Positions 1 through 7,747 of a stretch of 10,664 bases of DNA are shown piece by piece. Location of the stretch: NCBI GenBank assembly GCA_016928755.1, contig JAFGKB010000114.1:1-10664 (forward strand). Reading direction: 5' to 3'. Origin of the DNA: Anaerolineae bacterium. Its GTDB lineage: Bacteria > Chloroflexota > Anaerolineae > B4-G1 > SLSP01. Position numbers and translations under genes: made by a program. The notes under the pieces were generated by a model. The model saw only the letters and a list, made by a program, of their open reading frames with translations. It was not told where the DNA came from and searched no databases. Each line of letters begins with the position of its first letter. Within the stretch, counting starts at the first letter, position 1.

Positions 1-854
1 AGAGCTAAAAATAGAATCATCAATGCAAACGGCGCGGTGGAGAAAATTTGGGTCGGTATATTGACAAAGGCCGGATTGCGTTGCAGTACACTGCCTAAGG
101 ATTTAAGAATCCCAAATAAGTATGCTCCGCCGGCTACCTTCCACGGATTCCACCCGCCAAAGATAACAATAGCCAGGGCTATCCAGCCATTCCCGGCTGT
201 GTGATTATGGCTCCAACCAAGTTTTACCACCAGTGAGTAAGTCGCGCCGCCAATACCAACCAGTGCTCCGCCTAAGATTGTGTATAGATAACGGACGGCA
301 TTTACATTGACACCGCGTGCATATGCCGATTCTGGTCGCTCTCCAACCCCACGCATTTTCAAGCCAGGTTGTGTTTTTGTCATCCACCACCAGGCTAGAA
401 TAATTGCTACATAGCTGGCATAGATGGCGATATTCTGAGTGAACAATACCGGTCCCAATATAGGGATTTCGCTAAGTAAAGGTATTGGTTGTTGACCTAG
501 GTACGGACCGGGCATATTAACATAGGGATTCCCCAAAAACGAGCTTAAATCAGCCGTGAGCAGCGTTAGCACAAAACCTACAGCTACTTGCTCTTGTTCC
601 AATTCTATGCTGGCAAATGCTATTATAGCTGCTATTGCTGCACCGACAAAAGCCGCGATAAGAAATCCTAATATTAAACTCCCGGTGTTATAGGCTACGG
701 CAAAAGCCGCCATTGCTGAGAATAGCATAGTGCCATCTAATGAGAGATTTGTAACGCCTGATTTTTCGGTCAGTGTTTCACCGACACTTGCAAATACAAT
801 GGGGGCCGCGTTAGCAACAATAGAAGCCAGTGTACTGATAATAAACGGATCCAT
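1..854 (-). CDS. ABC transporter permease 2 of BMP/nucleoside-type importer (3' end cut by window)
   Basis: This is one of two inner-membrane permeases (BPD_transp_2 family) of a BMP-type importer, probably for nucleosides or a related ligand. It reads open from ATG at 854 to the window edge, giving 284 residues. The family is usually slightly over 300, so only a short C-terminal tail should be missing. The family signature is visible at residues 22-42 (ASVGETLTEKSGVTNLSLDG), and several hydrophobic membrane segments follow. The start is chosen from the GAGGAA ribosome site that overlaps the stop of the preceding permease gene. Only 5 nt separate the two genes, so translation is probably coupled. 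It is the NupQ/YufQ-like partner of the larger permease upstream. The family assignment is firm; the substrate is inferred from gene order only. Confidence 0.9.
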   Translation of the reverse strand, partial: MDPFIISTLASIVANAAPIVFASVGETLTEKSGVTNLSLDGTMLFSAMAAFAVAYNTGSLILGFLIAAFVGAAIAAIIAFASIELEQEQVAVGFVLTLLTADLSSFLGNPYVNMPGPYLGQQPIPLLSEIPILGPVLFTQNIAIYASYVAIILAWWWMTKTQPGLKMRGVGERPESAYARGVNVNAVRYLYTILGGALVGIGGATYSLVVKLGWSHNHTAGNGWIALAIVIFGGWNPWKVAGGAYLFGILKSLGSVLQRNPAFVNIPTQIFSTAPFALMILFLA

Positions 855-859
855 AGTTG

Positions 860-1921
860 TTATTCCTCAGTCTCAAGTGCTGTCCGAGTATTGTGATTTA
901 GCCGTTGGCGTAAACCGGCCCCAAGTAGGACAAAGAGTACGACTGAACCTTCCAATACACCACCTAATGAGGCATCAAGCTGCATATTGAGTTCTAAACG
1001 TGGGCTGCCCACGCCAATGGCCGCGAAAAATAAAGCGACAAGGGGTACAAACTCGGGTTTGTAGCCGGCTAATAATACGACTAACATCCCGGTATATCCA
1101 AAACCACCGGAGATACGTGGGATAAGCCGGTGATACACGGCTGTGGCCTGGAGCGCGCCCGCTAATCCTGCCATGCCCCCACAGATAATAAACGCCAGTA
1201 GCATATGACGCTGTGTAGGGATACCTTGTAAGAAAGCCGCACGCATATTTTTCCCCATTGCTCGTAGCTCCAGTCCAAATCGGGAGCCATTGAGCATCAA
1301 ATAAGCCGCCACTACGCAGATTGCGGCCAGGATTACGGCTAAGGGCGGTAGGCGCGTGCTCCCTAACCGGGGAATCCAAGCCGTTACGGGAAAGGGTTCT
1401 GTACCAGACATTGTCGCGCCTCTTGCGGGTTTCCAGGGGTTAAAGATTAACCATATAATAAGTGCTGTCGCAATAAAGTTCAGTCCTAGGCCGGCAAAGA
1501 TTTCATGAACCCGTGCATAGACCTTGAGAAACCCCGTCAGTAATCCCCATAGAACTCCCCCCAATATACCGGCGATAACAATCAGGAAAAGTAATGGCAA
1601 TTGGGGCAGCTCGATATTGCGCGCGATCCATGTAGCAAAAATAGCACCGAGGATGATTTGGCCTTCAGCCCCGATATTCCATAATCCAGCGGCAAAGGTT
1701 ACACTCATCCCTGCGCCCACAAGGGCCAGGGGAACCCAGGCCGTCATTACATCGGCCCATTTCTGAGGGCTTTCCAGCGCGCCGTTTATAATTTCCCAGA
1801 TAGCCTGTAGGGGGGGCGCCCCTACAATTAACAAAAGCGCTGATGTAAAGAGTAACGCAGTTACCAAAGGTGCCACGACCCAGAATATTCTTGTTGGAAG
1901 ATCACTTAACTTGTGTTGCAT
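860..1921 (-). CDS. ABC transporter permease 1 of BMP/nucleoside-type importer
   Basis: This 353-residue inner-membrane permease (BPD_transp_2 family) is the NupP/YufP-like subunit that pairs with permease 2. An N-terminal membrane segment lies at about residues 12-34. The conserved loop GLWNIGAEGQ (79-88) is diagnostic of the larger permease in BMP-type systems, and more hydrophobic segments follow to the C-terminus. The ATG at 1921 is supported by an AGGAGA ribosome site 7 nt upstream. The gene lies 49 nt after the ATPase gene, and that gap holds a hairpin. It ends 5 nt before permease 2. The role is to form the channel through which the ligand delivered by the lipoprotein passes. No defects are seen. 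The ligand is not readable from the sequence. Confidence 0.92.
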   Translation of the reverse strand: MQHKLSDLPTRIFWVVAPLVTALLFTSALLLIVGAPPLQAIWEIINGALESPQKWADVMTAWVPLALVGAGMSVTFAAGLWNIGAEGQIILGAIFATWIARNIELPQLPLLFLIVIAGILGGVLWGLLTGFLKVYARVHEIFAGLGLNFIATALIIWLIFNPWKPARGATMSGTEPFPVTAWIPRLGSTRLPPLAVILAAICVVAAYLMLNGSRFGLELRAMGKNMRAAFLQGIPTQRHMLLAFIICGGMAGLAGALQATAVYHRLIPRISGGFGYTGMLVVLLAGYKPEFVPLVALFFAAIGVGSPRLELNMQLDASLGGVLEGSVVLFVLLGAGLRQRLNHNTRTALETEE

Positions 1922-1936
1922 GCATTATCTCCTAAT

Positions 1937-1966
1937 TGCATTGCAAACATCTATATCGGCAATGCA
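1937..1966 (-). other. Intercistronic hairpin between ATPase and permease 1 genes
   Basis: An 8-bp perfect inverted repeat, TGCATTGC (1937-1944) with GCAATGCA (1959-1966), surrounds a 14-nt loop. It sits in the 49-nt gap just after the ATPase stop. No T-run follows it in the direction of transcription, so it does not look like an intrinsic terminator. An RNA-stability or processing element is more plausible. Confidence 0.45.
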
Positions 1967-1970
1967 TGTT

Positions 1971-3437
1971 TTACTCCTTCTGCTTTCCTCCTATCATATA
2001 TCCAAGTTCTTCTACTGACAACTCATCTACTGAAATAGGGGGGATCATTTTCCCGCTGAAGAATACTACAACCCGGTCACTATAGGTCATAATCTCATCT
2101 AAGTCCGCGGATGTAAACAATATCGTAGTGCCTTTCTCACGCCGTTTTAGAAGCTGTTCCCAAACCCAGCGTGCGGATTCTATATCCAGTCCTCGGGTAG
2201 GGTGCTCAAGGATGAGGACTTTTAAGGCTGGTTGTTGTAAGGCTAAGAGGACTCGTTGCTGGTTACCACCGGATAGTGAATCTACTAAAGTTTCCGGTCG
2301 TCCCTTGATATTAAAGAAATCAATTTGCTCTTGGGTATAGGTCTGGTTTTCGTCCCAGTCAATAACAAAAGGGGTCTCGCGTCGTAGTGGAAAGTGCTCC
2401 GCGATACTGAGTCCCTTGACCAAGCCTTCGTCAATACGGTCGGCCGGTAGTAAACTGATACCTTGAGCCATAAATTGGCGGTAAGACTGGCCTGTTAGAG
2501 ATTTCCCTCCTAGGAAAACCTCCCCCTGCTTTACTGATTGTAATCCTGCTATACTGCGTAAGAAAAGAGCTTGCCCGCTCCCTTCCATTCCTGCGAATCC
2601 AATAACTTCTCCGGCGCGAGTTTCAAGATTGGCATTTTCAATAGTGAACTTTTCGCTTTGAATAGTTAAATCAGTTACTTTAAGGACTATATTCCCTAGT
2701 TCTATTGTGGTTTTAGCTGGCATAGCGACGCTTTGCCCAAACATCAGCCGTACAAGTTCCTCTATAGGAACCGGCATATCCTGATGTCCTTGAACTTCGC
2801 CACGCCTCAGTACCGTAATCTCATCGCATAACGATTCCACTTCTTCCAACTTGTGCGAGACAAAAACAACGCTCTTATTCTCTTCATAGGCTAAATGTTT
2901 GAGAGTCTTAAATAAAAGTACTTTCTGTGGGGCTGAGATCCCGGTTGTCGGTTCATCCAGAATGATGACCTCAACTCCCAGGGCTAAAAGCCGGCTAATT
3001 TCTAGTTGTTGGCGTTCTCCAACTGTCAAGTATTCAACTGGCGTATCAGGATCGACCGAAAAATTAAAGCGTTCTGCTAACTCTAGCATCTGCTGTCGCC
3101 CAGCTTGTTGGTCAGGCATAAGTCTTTGGTCAAAACCCAACATAAAATTCTCCAGGGCCGTCATAGGTGGAAAATCCAAAGGGTCTTGGTGTAACATTCC
3201 TATCCCCACACGGATAGCTTCAGCCGGTGATTTAAACTCGTTAGGGTGACCATCAATGAGAATTTCTCCCCGGTCCTTGGATTGGTAGCCCGAAAGAATC
3301 TTCATTAGGGTGGTCTTACCCGCTCCATTTTCCCCTAACAGTCCGTGGATGTGACCCGGTCTTAAGGTAAGTGATACACCATAATTTGCTTTTATAACTC
3401 CAAAGTATTTGTGGATGTTCTGAAGTTCTATATGCAT
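1971..3437 (-). CDS. ABC transporter ATP-binding protein with two nucleotide-binding domains (BMP/nucleoside-type)
   Basis: This 488-residue cytoplasmic ATPase energises the importer. It has two fused NBDs, like NupO/YufO and the RbsA group. NBD1 is complete: Walker A GENGAGKT (35-42), Q-loop Gln84, signature LTVGERQ (137-143), Walker B VIILDE (157-162) and switch His195. NBD2 is degenerate at its own ATP site: GMEGSGQ stands in for Walker A (283-289), and Walker B ends in LEHP instead of DEP (410-413). Its signature LSGGNQQ (388-394) is intact and can complete the NBD1 site; this is usual for the family. ATG at 3437 is chosen because the protein then begins with the standard MHIELQNIHKYFG. 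A TTG at 3515 would overlap the lipoprotein gene and add 26 unrelated residues. No Shine-Dalgarno site precedes the ATG. Instead a GC-rich palindrome ends 14 nt upstream. Confidence 0.93.
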   Translation of the reverse strand: MHIELQNIHKYFGVIKANYGVSLTLRPGHIHGLLGENGAGKTTLMKILSGYQSKDRGEILIDGHPNEFKSPAEAIRVGIGMLHQDPLDFPPMTALENFMLGFDQRLMPDQQAGRQQMLELAERFNFSVDPDTPVEYLTVGERQQLEISRLLALGVEVIILDEPTTGISAPQKVLLFKTLKHLAYEENKSVVFVSHKLEEVESLCDEITVLRRGEVQGHQDMPVPIEELVRLMFGQSVAMPAKTTIELGNIVLKVTDLTIQSEKFTIENANLETRAGEVIGFAGMEGSGQALFLRSIAGLQSVKQGEVFLGGKSLTGQSYRQFMAQGISLLPADRIDEGLVKGLSIAEHFPLRRETPFVIDWDENQTYTQEQIDFFNIKGRPETLVDSLSGGNQQRVLLALQQPALKVLILEHPTRGLDIESARWVWEQLLKRREKGTTILFTSADLDEIMTYSDRVVVFFSGKMIPPISVDELSVEELGYMIGGKQKE

Positions 3438-3451
3438 AGTATTAACATTGC

Positions 3452-3473
3452 GGGGCGCGTTATAACGCGCCCC
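3452..3473 (-). other. Perfect 22-bp palindrome / RNA hairpin between lipoprotein and ATPase genes
   Basis: GGGGCGCGTTA (3452-3462) is followed at once by its exact complement TAACGCGCCCC (3463-3473). In RNA this would form a very GC-rich stem (8 bp GGGGCGCG) capped by TTATAA. It lies in the 58-nt gap after the lipoprotein stop. No U-run follows it, so it is more likely a 3' protector or partial attenuator than a full terminator. Placement of such a structure after the binding-protein gene is common in ABC operons, where it raises binding-protein yield over the membrane subunits. Confidence 0.65.
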
Positions 3474-3495
3474 ATTTCCTTTTGCGATTTTGAGT

Positions 3496-4695
3496 CTACT
3501 GATCGGAACCTTCAATTCCCTCGATCAATTGTTCACCATTCCAAATATCTTCTTCGTTTGCTACTTCGCCCTCATTGAGCCAGGTTGTGCCATCCTGCCA
3601 GTTGAGTGGGCCAACGAATAGTCCTGCCCAACCCTTCTCGCTGAGGTATGCTTTATATTCTTCCAGGTGAGCTTTCATCTCGTCCGTTGTGGCCGGCCCA
3701 TAGAGATAACCGGCTGAGGTAGTATCCAGATTGTTAATATCATTCCAATCCGGGTCTTCCCAAATCCAGTGTTGCTCCCAGGTGCCTTCTTTGACCTTCT
3801 GGACGATCTCGACGTAACCCGGCCCCCAGTTGAAGTAAGGCACGCCCAGACAAATTTCCGGGGCCAGTTCACAAGCGTTCCGGTAGTCGTAAGGCAGAGT
3901 GTAAACTTTTTCGCCTTGGTCGGCTCGTTGTTTAGCTACGGTGGTACCTTCTGTTGTGTCAATGCCTGACATTACAACATCTGCACCCGCATTAAAAAGG
4001 TCATTGCTGACTTCTGTGGGGTCTAGGGTCACACCGGGAATGTTAAACCAGAAACCAATCCAGGTAACCGTGAATTTTAAATCATTGGGGTCCTTGCCAC
4101 GGTAGTTCTCGTAGCAGTAACGTGCGCCAAGGTAAGCTGCATTGACTAAACGGCGGGTCTCATTGTTGATTAGGGGGCCAAGATAACCAATATGACCAGT
4201 TTCAGTCGCTAGAGCTGCATTACAGCCGGCAAGGGCTTTCATATACTCTACCTTGGGCATATAGTTACCAAGATTTTGCGGTGCTGTGCCATCTTTAGCG
4301 TGGTCCCCACTCATATTGACAAAGATAACATCAGGATATTTTTCCGCGACAACGTCGGTGTCATCCTGGAAATCATCAGAGGTGGTGAGGATTAACTTAG
4401 CTCCCTTGCTAACCATATCATCTACAACTTGTTCAGTTGTGGTTTCGGGCCGGTCGGCAGAGTTCATTTTATCCAGGCTGATCATCTCAGTTCCTGGAAT
4501 GTTTTTCTCTACGTATTCACCGGCTTCGTAGTGCGCTTGACTCCAGCCCTTATCGTTATAAGGACCTACCATTATGACACCAAAGACGAGTTTCTCAGAT
4601 TCTTGTGGTTCGGCTGCTGAATTACAACCACTGAGAACCGGAACCATAATGAAAAGCATAATTATGGCCACGAGCCAGAGTTTCTTTTTACCCAT
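3496..4695 (-). CDS. BMP family (PnrA-like) substrate-binding lipoprotein
   Basis: This 399-residue solute-binding lipoprotein is the ligand receptor of the importer. The N-terminus is a classical lipoprotein signal: MGKKK, a hydrophobic core, then lipobox LSGC with the lipidated Cys at residue 24. The mature protein begins with the BMP fold: VFGVIMVGPYNDKGWSQAHY (37-56), followed by the GHIGYLG strand (168-174) and DVVMSGIDTTEGT (239-251). It is somewhat longer than many PnrA/BMP proteins, with a Trp- and acid-rich C-terminal third (about 288-386). The ATG has a strong GGGAGG site about 8 nt upstream. It is first in a four-gene operon with ATPase and two permeases, which supports a purine-nucleoside-type importer, although other BMP ligands are possible. 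The 5' leader predicted from the candidate promoter is only about 54 nt and shows no riboswitch fold. Confidence 0.92.
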   Translation of the reverse strand: MGKKKLWLVAIIMLFIMVPVLSGCNSAAEPQESEKLVFGVIMVGPYNDKGWSQAHYEAGEYVEKNIPGTEMISLDKMNSADRPETTTEQVVDDMVSKGAKLILTTSDDFQDDTDVVAEKYPDVIFVNMSGDHAKDGTAPQNLGNYMPKVEYMKALAGCNAALATETGHIGYLGPLINNETRRLVNAAYLGARYCYENYRGKDPNDLKFTVTWIGFWFNIPGVTLDPTEVSNDLFNAGADVVMSGIDTTEGTTVAKQRADQGEKVYTLPYDYRNACELAPEICLGVPYFNWGPGYVEIVQKVKEGTWEQHWIWEDPDWNDINNLDTTSAGYLYGPATTDEMKAHLEEYKAYLSEKGWAGLFVGPLNWQDGTTWLNEGEVANEEDIWNGEQLIEGIEGSDQ

Positions 4696-4755
4696 GATTT
4701 TTCCTCCCTATTTACAATGTATTGTGGATAACAGTAGTGCTTTAGATACACACTA

Positions 4756-4784
4756 ACTATAGCCCAATAAACTTTATTTTGCAA
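4756..4784 (-). promoter_or_regulatory. Candidate sigma70 promoter for the ABC importer operon
   Basis: On the minus strand, TTGCAA (4784-4779) and TATAGT (4761-4756) are separated by 17 nt. This is 4/6 and 5/6 to consensus. The predicted start is near 4749, giving a leader of about 54 nt before the lipoprotein ATG. The -35 box overlaps the last codons of the glycosyltransferase gene. A small dyad, ACAAT-GT-ATTGT (4714-4725), lies in the leader just above the ribosome site. No terminator separates this operon from the glycosyltransferase gene, so read-through is also possible. Confidence 0.5.
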
Positions 4785-5922
4785 GTTGCAAACAATCTAA
4801 CCATTGCCCGGCTGTTCTTTCCCAGGTAAAGGCCGCAGCTTGTGCTAAACCTTTTTGGCGCAATCCGGCGCGTAAGTCTTTGTTTTCTAAAACCTCTTGG
4901 ATTGCGGAACTCCATGCTACTATATCCATAGGGTCTACTAATATTCCGGCATCTCCTATAACTTCTGGTATGCTGGAAACCGAGGCTCCAACAACAGGTG
5001 TTCCACTGGCCATTGCTTCCAGTACGGGGAGACCAAAACCTTCGTAGAGGCTTGGGAATGCCAGTACTGTGGCTTGCCGGTAAAGGGCCGGTAAATCTAC
5101 ATCATCGACAAACCCTAGCATACGAACATAGGGCCGTTGCTGCGCTGCTCCTTCTATGGGAGCCGCCATCCAGGCCGGTTGTCCCACAATGACTAATTCC
5201 AGCGTGTAGATTTTGCTTAATGGATCACATGCTTCCATCAGCCGCATATAGTTTTTCCGGGGCTGTATAGTGCCTACTGCCAGAATATAAGGCGTCTTTC
5301 CAATATTATATTTTTCTTGGAGCATTTGCCGTTCTTGGGGCACAGCTTCTGATGTAAAACGTTTGGATACGCCACTATGCAATGTTGTAATCTTTTCTGG
5401 AGATATCTCCAGTAGCGAGATTAAATCCTGCCGTGTCGCCTCAGAATCAGCTAGGATATGGTTGGCCCTTTCTATACTTCGGGGTACAGCTTTCTCCAGA
5501 TAACGTTGTAATACTTCTGGAAAAGTCTCCGGGTGGCGGATAAATGACAGGTCGTGGACTGTCAATAGCCCCTTTGTCTCTCTTAGCAGGGGGGGGAGTA
5601 CAAAGTCAGGTGAATAAAAGATATCGGTTTCACCGGTGAGCCACTCCGCAGGGATTGGTAACCGTGCCCGTTGCCATAGACGCGCCAACCACTCATCAGT
5701 AAGGGGGATATCGCGAAAGATAAGATGGTCAGGGTTATGCGCTAAACTCTTTAGCCGTGCTTTCTCTTCTTGCCAGTGCTTGCCTAATTGTGCTACCCCG
5801 GCCATCAGGGTAAAGGTATGCTCTGTGGGCTGTGCTAATACGGCACTGATAAGCTCTCGAGTGTAACGCCCTATACCTGCGCCCTGTCGTGCGGCAGCAG
5901 TGTAATCTATTGTGATACGCAT
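4774..5922 (-). CDS. GT4-family glycosyltransferase
   Basis: This 382-residue GT-B fold glycosyltransferase of family GT4 transfers a sugar from a nucleotide-sugar donor with retention. The acceptor is unknown. The N-terminal acceptor domain opens with MRITIDYTAAARQGAGIGRY, containing the Gly-rich GxGIGRY loop common in this group, and includes TVHDLSFIRHP (121-131). The C-terminal donor domain has VGTIQPRKN (216-224) and the hallmark E-x7-E motif in EGFGLPVLE (294-302), then GTPVV (307-311) and a DAGILVDP loop (324-331). No signal peptide or membrane segment is seen, so it should act at the cytoplasmic face. The ATG is preceded by GAAGG and overlaps the end of the gtrA-like gene by 16 nt, indicating translational coupling. 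Its partner suggests surface polysaccharide or lipid-linked sugar synthesis; that role is inferred. Confidence 0.92.
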   Translation of the reverse strand: MRITIDYTAAARQGAGIGRYTRELISAVLAQPTEHTFTLMAGVAQLGKHWQEEKARLKSLAHNPDHLIFRDIPLTDEWLARLWQRARLPIPAEWLTGETDIFYSPDFVLPPLLRETKGLLTVHDLSFIRHPETFPEVLQRYLEKAVPRSIERANHILADSEATRQDLISLLEISPEKITTLHSGVSKRFTSEAVPQERQMLQEKYNIGKTPYILAVGTIQPRKNYMRLMEACDPLSKIYTLELVIVGQPAWMAAPIEGAAQQRPYVRMLGFVDDVDLPALYRQATVLAFPSLYEGFGLPVLEAMASGTPVVGASVSSIPEVIGDAGILVDPMDIVAWSSAIQEVLENKDLRAGLRQKGLAQAAAFTWERTAGQWLDCLQLAK

Positions 5923-6419
5923 ACGACCTTCACGTCATTATATGTCCAATAGCGGTTCACAAAGAAATTCCAGAACATAACCACACCGGTCCCGACTACT
6001 TTAGCGGCGTTTTTGCCCAGGGTCGATAGTGTGGCCGGGTTTGAAAGTATTTCCAAGGCTGTGATTTGTCCTAGGCTTGTGAGTAAGATTGTACTTGGGT
6101 CTTTGAGGAGTAGCAAGATACTGGTGTTGATTGCCCATCCTGCGATGTTTACTACGAAGAACTGGACAACTTGCTTGCTAATCGGTTTACTGCGGGAGTC
6201 TGGGTAAGTCCAGAAGCGGTTCCAGATGAAGTTGCTGATTACGGCTACCGTAAATGAGATGGTATTACTTAAGGTAACCGATAGACTGGTCAGACTTTGC
6301 AGCAGATTAAATGTCCCAAAATCTACAATTGCGCCGATAGTACCTACAACTGCGAATTTAAGGAAGCGCTTAATTTCGTCGCCGTTTTTATCAATGTATC
6401 CTTTTATCTGACTTAGCAT
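5907..6419 (-). CDS. GtrA-like membrane protein
   Basis: This 170-residue membrane protein of the GtrA family has about four hydrophobic segments. Members are thought to help move or present polyprenyl-linked sugars across the membrane, and are often paired with glycosyltransferases. Visible family marks are the N-terminal RFLKFAVVGTIGAIVDFG and two copies of an N-R-x-W-T-Y motif: NFIWNRFWTYPDS near the middle and NFFVNRYWTYNDV at the C-terminus. The ATG at 6419 is preferred because GAGGG lies 4 nt upstream. The longer reading from TTG at 6434 has no ribosome site and would place that start right behind the terminator stem. It overlaps the GT4 gene by 16 nt. A consensus promoter lies immediately upstream. 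Confidence 0.88.
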   Translation of the reverse strand: MLSQIKGYIDKNGDEIKRFLKFAVVGTIGAIVDFGTFNLLQSLTSLSVTLSNTISFTVAVISNFIWNRFWTYPDSRSKPISKQVVQFFVVNIAGWAINTSILLLLKDPSTILLTSLGQITALEILSNPATLSTLGKNAAKVVGTGVVMFWNFFVNRYWTYNDVKVVCVSQ

Positions 6420-6428
6420 ATATCCCTC
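6420..6428 (-). promoter_or_regulatory. Ribosome binding site that fixes the gtrA-like start
   Basis: Minus-strand GAGGG (6428-6424) is followed by ATAT and the ATG at 6419. This short but clear site favours ATG 6419 over the upstream in-frame TTG at 6434. Confidence 0.6.
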
Positions 6429-6432
6429 TATC

Positions 6433-6466
6433 AATAATAAAGGCCGGGGAAGTACCCGACCCGGCC
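6433..6466 (-). terminator. Rho-independent terminator of the lacI-MFS transcript
   Basis: A 7-bp GC stem, GGCCGGG (6466-6460) with CCCGGCC (6448-6442) on the minus strand, has an 11-nt loop. It is followed by TTTATTATT (6441-6433). It lies 40 nt past the MFS stop. The T-rich side is on the minus strand only, so it serves the MFS transcript. The gtrA-like promoter's -10 box sits 3 nt before the stem. Confidence 0.75.
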
Positions 6467-6469
6467 AAA

Positions 6470-6497
6470 ATTATACTCTTACGGTGTTGAATGTCAA
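6470..6497 (-). promoter_or_regulatory. Full-consensus sigma70 promoter for the gtrA-like/GT4 unit
   Basis: On the minus strand, TTGACA (6497-6492), a 16-nt spacer, then TATAAT (6475-6470). All 12 bases match consensus. It begins 8 nt after the MFS stop codon. The predicted start at about 6463-6462 falls inside the 5' arm of the MFS terminator, so the new transcript would carry only part of that stem. Confidence 0.82.
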
Positions 6498-6505
6498 TTC
6501 TAACT

Positions 6506-7714
6506 TTATATAGGTTGCTTCGACATATTTTGTAGATACCGATTTAGGATAATAAAGACGATAGCGGCTACAGCTACATTCCCCATCAAGAACGTCATCA
6601 TTGCTTGTGGATTTGCGTTTTCTAGGAGTTGTCCCACGATCCAGGGGATCGACATTGCTCCTAAATTGCCGCCAATGAAGAACACCCCGGTAATTTTTCC
6701 CGTGATTGCTATATGCCGTTCGGCCATTGAGTATACACCGGGAAAGATACTCGCCATCGAGAGTCCTAATCCCAAGGTCCCAATCCATAACAGGGTAGAG
6801 GATGCCGGTCCGAGAATGATTATGCCCAGACTGAGTAAACTTCCTGCCAAGTTATAAGATAGAACTCTACCTGGTTTAAAGCGTGCCGCAATAGGTATAC
6901 TCAACAAACGCCCTAGAGTGAAGGCCCCAAAAAATCCTGATGTTAAATACGCCGCAGTTGTGGTGTTCGCTAACCCCATACTTTGAGCGTAATTATAGAT
7001 CCAGCCCCCAAAGCAGATTTCAGCCCCTACATATATAAAGAAGAAAAGTGTAAATAAATTTACAAGTGGTTTATTGGTTGGTTTTGTTTCTATATCCTGT
7101 CCTAATGCGCTTTTGATTGGACTGGGAACCGGTTTCAGCCAAGCGATGACCAGTAGTACGGCCATGCCCAATATCCAGTATGCCCATCGAATTTCACCCG
7201 TCATTTTTAGCGCTTGGGCGACAATAATCGGAGCTATAAGCGCACCGACACCGAAGAAGAAGTGTAGGCCGTTGAGATAGGGGGCCACCCTCTCGCCATG
7301 AATCCAGGCCAACAGGGTATTACTCCCCACATCAAGCGTATTCTGTGCAAATCCCAGAATGAGCATTAGTAAACATAATAGCCATAGGACTGGTGTGAGA
7401 GGGATGAAGAAAAGTGCGGCGATAGTTATGGCTAACATAGTTAGCATAAGCGGATGGCCGGGATTTTTATCATATAATTGTCCCCCGATCAAGGCGCCAA
7501 GTAATCCCCCAATTGACCGCATTGTGAATAGTATACCGACCTGTCCGGTTGTTGAACTTGTTTGTTGGGCCAGATTATCCAGTGTTGGTCCTAGTGAGGC
7601 CAGTACTAAACCTTCAATCACGAAGATTCCATAATAACTGATGGTTTGGAGTACTTTTGAGCGTCTTTGCGTAGCTATACGATTTAATAACAAGGTTGCT
7701 TTCGTTATATCCAT
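6506..7714 (-). CDS. MFS transporter, probable sugar permease (FucP/MFSD4-like)
   Basis: This 402-residue integral membrane transporter of the major facilitator superfamily has many hydrophobic segments, consistent with 12 helices. The first helix region ends in VLASLGPTLDNLA (37-49), and the loop between helices 2 and 3 carries GGQLYDKNPG (77-86), a variant of MFS motif A. Both resemble the fucose-permease/NaGLT1 (MFSD4) branch, whose known members move sugars. A long Lys/Pro-containing central loop separates the halves, and the protein ends with a short basic tail. AAGGAG lies 9 nt before the ATG. It is directly downstream of the LacI repressor gene, with a copy of the shared operator in the 70-nt gap, so sugar-inducible expression is likely. 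No sugar kinase or hydrolase is in the window, so the substrate is unknown. Confidence 0.88.
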   Translation of the reverse strand: MDITKATLLLNRIATQRRSKVLQTISYYGIFVIEGLVLASLGPTLDNLAQQTSSTTGQVGILFTMRSIGGLLGALIGGQLYDKNPGHPLMLTMLAITIAALFFIPLTPVLWLLCLLMLILGFAQNTLDVGSNTLLAWIHGERVAPYLNGLHFFFGVGALIAPIIVAQALKMTGEIRWAYWILGMAVLLVIAWLKPVPSPIKSALGQDIETKPTNKPLVNLFTLFFFIYVGAEICFGGWIYNYAQSMGLANTTTAAYLTSGFFGAFTLGRLLSIPIAARFKPGRVLSYNLAGSLLSLGIIILGPASSTLLWIGTLGLGLSMASIFPGVYSMAERHIAITGKITGVFFIGGNLGAMSIPWIVGQLLENANPQAMMTFLMGNVAVAAIVFIILNRYLQNMSKQPI

Positions 7715-7747
7715 GCGTCTTATCTCCTTACTTAGAATTTAAATGGA

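Noticed and set aside
975..1379. 134-codon open frame on the minus strand inside permease 1
   Set aside because: It is a frame shadow of the well-supported permease gene, with no ribosome site or recognisable protein. The same applies to other short frames inside genes, such as 2899-3249 and 9853-10185.
3438..3515. Longer ATPase reading from TTG at 3515
   Set aside because: It would overlap the lipoprotein gene by 20 nt and translate through the GC palindrome. The added 26 residues do not resemble the family, while ATG 3437 gives the standard N-terminus.
4696..4749. Purine riboswitch in the leader of the BMP operon
   Set aside because: Nucleoside importers sometimes carry one, but the predicted leader is about 54 nt, too short for the aptamer, and no three-way junction pattern is seen.
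6420..6434. Longer GtrA-like start at TTG 6434
   Set aside because: It has no ribosome site, whereas GAGGG precedes ATG 6419.
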